A stretch of DNA of 5,473 nucleotides from Chitinophagaceae bacterium (GTDB taxonomy: Bacteria; Bacteroidota; Bacteroidia; Chitinophagales; Chitinophagaceae). The stretch is from NCBI GenBank assembly GCA_025455205.1, contig JALOMZ010000164.1:1-5473 (forward strand), given 5' to 3'. Under the pieces are notes generated by a model. The model saw only the letters and a program-made list of their open reading frames with translations, was not told the DNA's origin and searched no databases. Every line of letters starts with the position of its first letter. The first letter of the stretch is position 1. The translations under genes were made by a program, and so were the position numbers. Positions 1 to 5,015 of this stretch are shown here, piece after piece.

Positions 1-30
1 CAACTGCAACGGCCAAGGATAGCCAATGGT

Positions 31-567
31 CTACCGCAGCAACCGCGGATCTATGTATTTCCCTTGCAGGTCAAGCACCAGCGCTTTACCTCCTGGCGTG
101 CGCAGCTTCAGCCAGGGTGCATGAACCACAGGCCGTCCGGGCAGCCGGGTGCGGCCCTCCACATAACCAGCATCTTCCAGCAAGCTGACCGGGTAACGGC
201 GGGTACGGTGCAGCCCCAGCCAGTGCCAGGTCTTCACCACAAGGGTATCCTTTGCTGCCTCCTGCATTTCCAGCACATAGCGGCCACTGAGCCACCATAC
301 AGCCACCAGCATGGCGTGGCCCAGCACCATCACCATCCCCTTGAAAGCCCATGCATGAAGGGGCGAGTCAAACTCTTCATCCAGCGAAGCCGGCTCCAGC
401 CATACTACATAATCAACACCCGCTGCTGCAGCCAAACTCACCAGGCTCACAAAGGCCAGCGTCCACTGCCGGCCGTTGATGTATAACAGGTTCTTATCAG
501 GCATTGGGCCAAAGATATTCCATGCAGGATCATTGTGGCGCCCCTGTTGATATCCACCACGCCGCAT
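31..567 (-). CDS. Small two-helix membrane protein of unknown function
   Basis: The 178-residue product is not a family I can name. It has a hydrophilic N-terminus (1-33), a hydrophobic segment at about 35-57 rich in Leu, Val and Ala, a short acidic linker with DEEFD (63-67), and a second hydrophobic segment at about 73-95 containing WW. About 80 polar residues follow, with alternating beta-like patterns (KDTLVVKTW, WLKLRTPGGKALVLDL). Two helices followed by a beta-rich tail resembles the bacterial PH-like (YcxB/DUF304-type) layout, but this is only a shape resemblance. There is no signal peptide and no catalytic motif. The ATG at 567 is preceded by CAGGGAATTA, a weak ribosome site. The transmembrane pattern makes this strand more credible than the 140-codon open frame opposite. 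It is divergent from the DUF922 gene, with 36 bp between starts. Confidence 0.72.
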   Translation of the reverse strand: MRRGGYQQGRHNDPAWNIFGPMPDKNLLYINGRQWTLAFVSLVSLAAAAGVDYVVWLEPASLDEEFDSPLHAWAFKGMVMVLGHAMLVAVWWLSGRYVLEMQEAAKDTLVVKTWHWLGLHRTRRYPVSLLEDAGYVEGRTRLPGRPVVHAPWLKLRTPGGKALVLDLQGKYIDPRLLR

Positions 568-577
568 TAATTCCCTG

Positions 578-585
578 TAGCTTTG
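578..585 (+). promoter_or_regulatory. Candidate -7 box (TAGCTTTG) of the DUF922 gene
   Basis: TAGCTTTG matches the Bacteroidota -7 consensus TAnnTTTG exactly and lies 18 bp before the ATG at 604. No TTTG is present at the usual -33 distance, so the promoter is half supported. If it is used, transcription would begin near 590, after the TTG at 583. This argues against the longer DUF922 reading frame. Confidence 0.4.
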
Positions 586-603
586 TGTAGTCAGGAAAAC
601 AAA

Positions 604-1158
604 ATGTTTAGGGTAACACTGCTGCTATGGATATGGATAATGGCCTCTCCGGCACCGGCACAAACCGTGCTGGTAAAAGGCAGGCCCCATAGTGGCCAAC
701 TCAGTTGGGCCGATTTCACCGGCCCCATACCCGCCCAATCAAAGTGGGATGCCTATACCGCCGTAAAAGTGAGTCCGGCCGTTGAACATGTATTGGCGGC
801 CGATGGACTGCTGAAGGCCAACAAGGTGGAAGTGACCGTTGCCCTCGATTCGGTCCGTACCTGGGTAAGACCTGGGAAAGAAACAGATGGATTGCTGCAG
901 CATGAGCAGGGTCACCTCAACCTATATCTGATTTGTGCGCGTGAAATGGAAAACCGGTTATGGGAGGCACGATTTACCCCTGAGGAACTGAATAGCCAGC
1001 TCAAAAACATGGTCAATGATATCATGGCCAAATCCAAGTTGCTGAATGAACGCTATGATGCGGAAACCCGTCACTACCGGAACCAACACCAGCAACAGGT
1101 ATGGACGGCCAGAATCAATGCCTGGCTGGAAAAGGGCAGCTTTCCTGAAGTGAACTGA
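604..1158 (+). CDS. Secreted DUF922-family putative zinc metalloprotease
   Basis: The 184-residue product begins with a signal peptide: a hydrophobic core LLLWIWIMA, then APAQ with likely cleavage after Q20. The mature part carries the DUF922 hallmarks: LSWADFTG (33-40) and an HEQGH motif at 100-104, where H100, E101 and H104 form an HExxH zinc site. A helix follows the motif, and YDAETRH (151-157) near a Gln-rich stretch resembles the conserved C-terminal YDxET element of the family. Members are annotated as putative zinc proteases; no substrate is known to me. The product probably acts in the periplasm or outside the cell. I chose the ATG at 604 over the in-frame TTG at 583 because it puts the signal peptide at the N-terminus, has AGGAAAAC just upstream, and lies downstream of the candidate -7 box. 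Length is usual for a short DUF922 protein. It converges on the GH110 gene, and I see no functional tie to it. Confidence 0.85.
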   Translation: MFRVTLLLWIWIMASPAPAQTVLVKGRPHSGQLSWADFTGPIPAQSKWDAYTAVKVSPAVEHVLAADGLLKANKVEVTVALDSVRTWVRPGKETDGLLQHEQGHLNLYLICAREMENRLWEARFTPEELNSQLKNMVNDIMAKSKLLNERYDAETRHYRNQHQQQVWTARINAWLEKGSFPEVN

Positions 1159-1257
1159 TTCACAGGCAATCTCTCACCACCATATCACTAAGCAGGCACC
1201 AGGAGCCCTAAGAGAAAACAGGATGCTTTACGAACCAGCTGGCAGCCTGTAACAAGA
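1159..1257. other. Convergent intergenic gap without a clear terminator
   Basis: This 99-bp gap separates the stop codons of the DUF922 gene and the GH110 gene. I looked for a GC-rich stem followed by a T-run on either strand and found only short imperfect pairings (for example GCTG/CAGC near 1239-1247) with no T-tract. Termination is not explained by anything visible here. Confidence 0.5.
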
Positions 1258-3081
1258 TCAGCGATCCCCAGACCATTCCATATCCGTTTTCACATCGCTC
1301 CGCTTTGTGCGCACTGCCTTTATTATGGGCAATATTGGCGGGGATACCTTATTGCGTTCAATCAATACGCCGGAACACCCATCCAATTGCACCGCAGGCA
1401 GGTCAGTCTTCGGCGATCCCTGCAGGTATTCAATGGTATTTCCTGAAAACACCAATCCATCCACACTGCGTGCCTGCAGCACCGCATTGTTCAGGGCACG
1501 GAAAGTATTGTCAACTATCCGGATGTTCCGGTGCACATATTTGCCTGCCTCCCATGCATGGTTTTCCGGTGCAATATTTATGGCCCCGCTGCTGCTATTA
1601 TAGCCACATCCGTCGAACACATTGTTTCGGATGACCACATCCTGCACCGGACCCGATTCAAACCAGCTTGATGCATCATCGGCAATCAGAATGGGAAACA
1701 TGCCGGTGTGGTAAAGCACATTGTTTTCTATGCGTACGGGCCTTCTGGTGGTGATAAGAAGTCCGCGGGTGTTGGTTCGCTCAAAACGGCTGTTAGTGAT
1801 CACCACTTCCGGCGTCCAGGTGATATTCTCCACACAAATGCCTTCGCGCACATCTGCGGGCAATGGATCATGCAGTTCTAGCTCCATCTCTTTGTTGTTT
1901 ACCAGGGTTGCAGACCGGACCCTGCCGTAACCCAACGGCAGCAGGGTTTGGGGATTTACAAAAGCAATACTGTCGCCGGCAAAAAAAGCAGGAAACCCAT
2001 AGGTTTGGTGGTGCATGAAGCGAACCGTCAACCTGCCTGCGCCATGCACACCGGTTATCTGCATATGCGTGCCATGCACATTGATGGGGTCGTCGTGAGA
2101 ACCAGAGGCAAAGCAACTGTCAACGATCACTTTGCCCCGGCAACCGGAAAAATGAAAACAATCGGCGAAGCTGGAAATAACCCTCCCACTCTCCTTTCGC
2201 GGCGCCACCTGCACTTTGCGCAACGTGATGTTTTCCGAGAACTGCGAAACAATGCCGAGCCCGTGCATATAGTGCATGCGCAGGTTATACAGGCTTATAT
2301 CCCTGCTCTGTTCAATCAGTGCGCCGCTGTTGTCGCGGTATGGATCACGTACGGTGAGTACATCGCCTGACTTATAGGGCGGCTTTGTAAAATCGCCTTC
2401 GAACGCCACAGTCTGTGGGCCGGTTTGAGCGGCCTTCGCCTGCAGCAAGGGTTGCAGGCTGCTGTAATGCATGCGCTCCGTAACAGGATCAAACAGAATG
2501 GCATGGTAGTTTTTTGTTACCCACCCTTCGCCATACAGGATCAGCTTCCCATTTTCCACCTTGAACTTCGAATCCGGGTGAAACCGGGCTTCGATAATGT
2601 TTTTGTTAACAGCTGAAATGGTGAGTTCCGTCATGGTAGGCCGTTCATAGTCAAAGGCCAGATTGCGGATGCTTACCTGCCGGCAGCGCTGCAGCACAAA
2701 AGACATCATCTTGCCATGCAATACCACCAGGGTATTGTTGCCTTCAATAGCAATATTCTTATGGTCCTCCAGCAAAAAGGCAATGTGCTTCCCTTTGCTG
2801 AGCGTATCGCTCTCAGTGCTGTTGGATATATATAATTCCCGCTTTGCAGACTCTTCGGGCCACACATCTATGCGGCCACCGGGCAGCACCAGAACGGAAG
2901 ATTCATGCCTTTTGCAGGCCGCAAGGGCTTTTTGGAGCCCTGCAGCAGCATCCTCATAGCTGTTGGGCTTAACGCCAAAATCTGCCGCATGCACTACCAC
3001 AGGAGTTTGGGCCTGCAGGGTTATAGCGGCAGAAAACAATATGGCCACCAGCCATTGATATCGAAGCTTCCCCATTTTCAT
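1258..3081 (-). CDS. Secreted GH110 family glycosidase (putative alpha-1,3-galactosidase)
   Basis: The 607-residue product has an N-terminal signal peptide (WLVAILFSAAITLQAQ, likely cut after Q25). It continues with the GH110 opening HAADFGVKPNSYEDA and then a right-handed beta-helix. The C-terminal half shows repeated parallel-helix turns such as VVITNSRFERT, VRIENNVLYHTG, VVIRNNVFDGCG and IRIVDNTFRAL. The family signature SGSHDDPINVHGTH is at 326-339. D307 (ADCFHF), D330 and D331 have the same spacing (+23, +24) as the catalytic acid and base Asp residues I recall for a structurally characterised marine GH110 enzyme (321, 344, 345). Family members are inverting exo-enzymes that remove terminal alpha-1,3-linked galactose, for example from blood group B or linear alpha-Gal glycans. 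Length is normal for the family. I took the ATG at 3081 because it puts the signal peptide first; the open frame extends 109 codons further but lacks export features and overlaps the regulator gene. It is divergent from the GntR-ROK-MFS operon, which suggests shared control. Family is secure; exact substrate is not. Confidence 0.92.
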   Translation of the reverse strand: MKMGKLRYQWLVAILFSAAITLQAQTPVVVHAADFGVKPNSYEDAAAGLQKALAACKRHESSVLVLPGGRIDVWPEESAKRELYISNSTESDTLSKGKHIAFLLEDHKNIAIEGNNTLVVLHGKMMSFVLQRCRQVSIRNLAFDYERPTMTELTISAVNKNIIEARFHPDSKFKVENGKLILYGEGWVTKNYHAILFDPVTERMHYSSLQPLLQAKAAQTGPQTVAFEGDFTKPPYKSGDVLTVRDPYRDNSGALIEQSRDISLYNLRMHYMHGLGIVSQFSENITLRKVQVAPRKESGRVISSFADCFHFSGCRGKVIVDSCFASGSHDDPINVHGTHMQITGVHGAGRLTVRFMHHQTYGFPAFFAGDSIAFVNPQTLLPLGYGRVRSATLVNNKEMELELHDPLPADVREGICVENITWTPEVVITNSRFERTNTRGLLITTRRPVRIENNVLYHTGMFPILIADDASSWFESGPVQDVVIRNNVFDGCGYNSSSGAINIAPENHAWEAGKYVHRNIRIVDNTFRALNNAVLQARSVDGLVFSGNTIEYLQGSPKTDLPAVQLDGCSGVLIERNKVSPPILPIIKAVRTKRSDVKTDMEWSGDR

Positions 3082-3102
3082 ATTCCGTTTACGCGTTGGC
3101 CA

Positions 3103-3112
3103 CACCTCCTTT
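3103..3112 (-). promoter_or_regulatory. Strong Shine-Dalgarno-like sequence at unusual distance
   Basis: Read on the minus strand this is AAAGGAGGTG, a near-perfect anti-16S match. It lies 23 nt before the GH110 ATG at 3081, much further than the usual 5-9 nt. No ATG, GTG or TTG with an open frame into the gene stands at the normal distance. The closest other choice is the ATG at 3075, which is further away still. It may be chance, or it may act at a distance through leader structure. Confidence 0.3.
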
Positions 3113-3130
3113 CGGTTTCCAAACCTAAGG
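3108..3130. promoter_or_regulatory. Inverted repeat over the GH110 -7 box (candidate operator)
   Basis: The core is GGTTT-CC-AAACC (3114-3125), a perfect 5+5 bp inverted repeat. It is flanked by CCTT (3108-3111) and AAGG (3127-3130), so nine base pairs match in all with a small asymmetry of two bases against one. It covers the candidate GH110 -7 box, where a bound repressor would block transcription. GntR-family regulators bind dyad sites, and the adjacent regulator is the obvious candidate. Binding is inferred. Confidence 0.4.
3120..3127 (-). promoter_or_regulatory. Candidate -7 box (TAGGTTTG) of the GH110 gene
   Basis: On the minus strand this reads TAGGTTTG, an exact match to TAnnTTTG. 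It would start transcription near 3113-3115 and give a leader of about 33 nt before the ATG at 3081. At the -33 position the minus strand reads GGAA instead of TTTG, so the promoter looks intrinsically weak and may need activation. Confidence 0.45.
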
Positions 3131-3137
3131 CGTTGCG

Positions 3138-3215
3138 GGGAATGTTTCCTGGATACGGATGTTGGTGCATTGCAGCCCCAGCCCCTGAATATTGCACAGG
3201 CAACCGGGAATGTTT
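3138..3215 (+). repeat. Two copies of GGGAATGTTT in the divergent region
   Basis: The 10-mer GGGAATGTTT occurs at 3138-3147 and 3206-3215, 68 bp apart start to start. The first copy sits in a small dyad, GGAA-TGT-TTCC (3139-3149), 12 bp upstream of the GH110 -7 box. Its core AATGTT recurs at 3268 and 3276 beside the regulator start. They could be half-sites for a regulator, but no protein can be assigned from sequence alone. Confidence 0.35.
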
Positions 3216-3234
3216 GGGCCTCATGTCGATATTC

Positions 3235-3265
3235 TTTGGATTCACCAAATAAACCGATAAATTTG
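3235..3265 (+). promoter_or_regulatory. Promoter of the GntR-ROK-MFS operon
   Basis: TTTG (3235-3238) is followed after 19 bp by TAAATTTG (3258-3265). Both elements and the spacing fit the Bacteroidota housekeeping sigma consensus (TTTG, then TAnnTTTG). Transcription would start near 3270-3272, about 17 nt before the TTG start of the regulator. This is the best promoter match in the window. Confidence 0.65.
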
Positions 3266-3291
3266 TCAATGTTCAAATGTTCATACATTGA
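3266..3291. promoter_or_regulatory. Inverted repeat over operon start site and start codon (candidate operator)
   Basis: TCAATGT (3266-3272) and ACATTGA (3285-3291) form a perfect 7+7 bp inverted repeat with a 12-bp spacer. Inside it, ATGTTCA is repeated in tandem at 3269-3275 and 3277-3283 with an 8-bp period. The element begins directly after the -7 box, covers the expected transcription start and includes the TTG start codon at 3288. That is where an autorepressor would be expected to bind. A role as GntR operator is inferred. Confidence 0.5.
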
Positions 3292-4019
3292 AGCTTGCCA
3301 TTGACCATAACAGTCCTGTACCCCTGCATGTACAGGTGGAAAACCTGCTCCGGGAACTGATTCGCCAGCCGCAATACCAGCAGGGTGAACTATTGCCCGG
3401 CGAAACACAGCTGGCTTCGGTATTGGGCATCAGCCGCAATACACTTCGACAGGCCACCAATAAGCTGGAATACGAGGGACTACTCATCCGTAAGAAAGGC
3501 ATTGGCACAAGGGTAAAGCAACAGGCGGTGACCTCGCATCTTGAACATTGGCACAGTTTCACACAGGAAATGAATGAGCAGGGCGTGAGCCTGGTGGTGT
3601 ATGAACAGCGTTGCGAAACGGTGGCTGCCGATGCCAGGCTCGCCGCGTTTTTCCATGTACAGGAAGGGGAACCGGTCTTCAGCCTCAAAAGATTGCGCGG
3701 AAGCCACCATGGCCCCCTTGTTTATTTCGAAAGCTATTTCCATCCCCGCATTGGCATCAACGCAAACGATGATTTTTCCAGGCCCTTATATGATATTCTG
3801 GAGCAGGATTACCACGTGGTACCTGCCCTGTCAAAAGAAAACATCTCTGCAAGACCGGCGAAGGCTTCCATTGCAGCAGCACTCCGTATCAAAAAGGGTG
3901 CGCCCATCCTGTACCGGGAGCGGTTTGTATTTGACCCCGGCGGACGACCGGTGGAATACAATACCGGATGCTACCGTGCCGACCGCTTCACCTACAGCAT
4001 TGATATACGCCGCTCCTGA
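3288..4019 (+). CDS. GntR-family (HutC subfamily) transcriptional regulator
   Basis: The 243-residue product has an N-terminal winged helix-turn-helix at about 10-77: PLHVQVENLLRELI, then LPGETQLASVLGISRNTLRQ (36-55) with the recognition helix, then GLLIRKKGIGTRV for the wing. A UTRA ligand-binding domain follows at about 90-240, ending in the typical RPVEYNTGCYRADRFTYSI pattern. HutC-type regulators usually bind small metabolites, often a sugar phosphate or sugar, and release DNA when bound. No ATG is available in this frame: a stop lies at 3258-3260 and the first good start is TTG at 3288, giving MKLAIDHNSPVPLH, a usual N-terminus for Bacteroidota homologues. There is no Shine-Dalgarno site. 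It is first in an operon with the ROK and MFS genes and divergent from GH110. The likely role is autoregulation and control of both transcripts; the ligand is unknown. Confidence 0.9.
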   Translation: MKLAIDHNSPVPLHVQVENLLRELIRQPQYQQGELLPGETQLASVLGISRNTLRQATNKLEYEGLLIRKKGIGTRVKQQAVTSHLEHWHSFTQEMNEQGVSLVVYEQRCETVAADARLAAFFHVQEGEPVFSLKRLRGSHHGPLVYFESYFHPRIGINANDDFSRPLYDILEQDYHVVPALSKENISARPAKASIAAALRIKKGAPILYRERFVFDPGGRPVEYNTGCYRADRFTYSIDIRRS

Positions 4020-4052
4020 TATCGGCATTTATGTACCATTAAATCCAGCTTT

Positions 4053-4991
4053 ATGAATAACCCGATTGCTTTGGGCGCCGATGTTGGAGGCAGCCATATT
4101 TCCTGCAGTGCCGTGCATATGCAGCAGCATGTTATTATACCTGAAAGCCATGTCTCCAGCAAACTGGATAACCAATGGCCTGCTGGTGAAATAATCAGTG
4201 CCTGGGCCAATACCATCCGGCAGGTGTTGCAGAAACTGCCGCCGGATGCTGTGGCAGGTATTGGCTTTGCCATGCCCGGACCATTTGATTATGTCAAGGG
4301 CATTGCCCTGTTCCGTGGCAACAACAAGAAATACGAATCGCTGTATGGCCTAAATGTAGCCAACCTGCTGCGGCAGGAACTGCAGGTTCCCGAACAATTT
4401 TCCATCCGCTTTATCAACGACGCCACGGCCTTTGCCCTGGGCGAAGATTTTATGGGCGCCTCCAGGGGTACCAGCCGGTCGTTGAGCATTACCCTGGGCA
4501 CCGGCTTCGGCTCCGCCTTTCTGCACAACAGCCTGCCGGTGGTAACTGGCGAGACCGTACCGGAAACCGGTGCCGTATGGCACTTGCCCTATCAGGATGG
4601 CAATGCCGATGATTATTTCTCCACCCGCGGATTGCTGCACCGGTATGAAGCCGCTACGGGTGTGGCACTGCCGGGCGTAAAAGAGCTGGCAGCCCTGGCG
4701 GCCAGTGATAAAACAGCTGCTGCTCTTTTCGTGGATTTTGGTGAATGCCTGGGTGAATTCCTGGGACCCTGGATGAAAGGCTTCGGCGCTGAAATACTCG
4801 TGATCGGCGGCAACATCTCCCATGCCTTTACCCTGTTCGGGCCTTCGCTGGAGAAAAGTTTTCAGCAGCAACAGGTACAGGCAAGGGTGGCGGTAGCACA
4901 GTGGCACGAAGAGGCCGCCATCATCGGCAGCGCCCTGCTGGCGGACAATGCCTTTTACGAAAAACTGCTTCCGGCCATTGCCCATATGTAA
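4053..4991 (+). CDS. ROK-family sugar kinase-like protein lacking the zinc motif
   Basis: The 312-residue product shows the ROK/actin-like ATPase fold. It has the phosphate-1 loop GADVGGSH (8-15), sugar-domain GFAMPGPFD (71-79), IND with the expected catalytic base D123, phosphate-2 loop TLGTGFGS (147-154), and adenosine-side IGGNIS (251-256). Length is normal. The usual ExGH plus CxCGxxGCxE zinc region is replaced by PETGAVWHLPYQDGNADDYFSTRG (about 170-193): no cysteines are present, and the ExGH histidine is Ala174, though His177 is close. ROK enzymes phosphorylate hexoses such as glucose, allose, fructose, ManNAc or GlcNAc in the cytoplasm. The intact ATP loops and catalytic Asp argue for activity, and the altered sugar/zinc region argues for an unusual substrate. 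The ATG at 4053 lies 33 bp after the regulator stop, without a clear ribosome site. There is no N-terminal DNA-binding domain, so it is not a NagC/XylR-type repressor. Confidence 0.87.
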   Translation: MNNPIALGADVGGSHISCSAVHMQQHVIIPESHVSSKLDNQWPAGEIISAWANTIRQVLQKLPPDAVAGIGFAMPGPFDYVKGIALFRGNNKKYESLYGLNVANLLRQELQVPEQFSIRFINDATAFALGEDFMGASRGTSRSLSITLGTGFGSAFLHNSLPVVTGETVPETGAVWHLPYQDGNADDYFSTRGLLHRYEAATGVALPGVKELAALAASDKTAAALFVDFGECLGEFLGPWMKGFGAEILVIGGNISHAFTLFGPSLEKSFQQQQVQARVAVAQWHEEAAIIGSALLADNAFYEKLLPAIAHM

Positions 4992-5015
4992 TCATTCCCC
5001 AAAAACAAATGCCAT

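Noticed and set aside
1..30. Possible end of another gene at the left edge
   Set aside because: Thirty bases are too few to judge and show no motif.
64..486. 140-codon plus-strand frame opposite the membrane protein
   Set aside because: Its product is rich in His, Gln, Pro and Cys with no domain pattern, while the minus strand encodes two clear hydrophobic helices; it is a shadow frame.
583..603. TTG start giving DUF922 seven more residues
   Set aside because: The TTG overlaps the candidate -7 box, and the ATG at 604 begins directly with a signal peptide and has AGGAAAAC before it.
1159..1257. Bidirectional terminator between the convergent genes
   Set aside because: Only short, weak pairings and no T-run on either strand; not enough to call a terminator.
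1948..2370. 140-codon plus-strand frame inside GH110
   Set aside because: It lies opposite the catalytic region of GH110 and its product has no domain features.
3108..3130. RNA hairpin or riboswitch in the GH110 leader
   Set aside because: If the -7 box is right, transcription starts inside the repeat, so the full stem would not be in the RNA; a DNA-binding site is the better reading.
3082..3408. 109-codon N-terminal extension of the GH110 frame
   Set aside because: It lacks export features, would bury the signal peptide inside the protein, crosses the control region and overlaps the start of the regulator on the other strand.
4350..4985. 211-codon minus-strand frame opposite the ROK gene
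   Set aside because: Low-complexity Gly/Gln-rich product with no recognisable motif, fully inside a strong ROK coding region.
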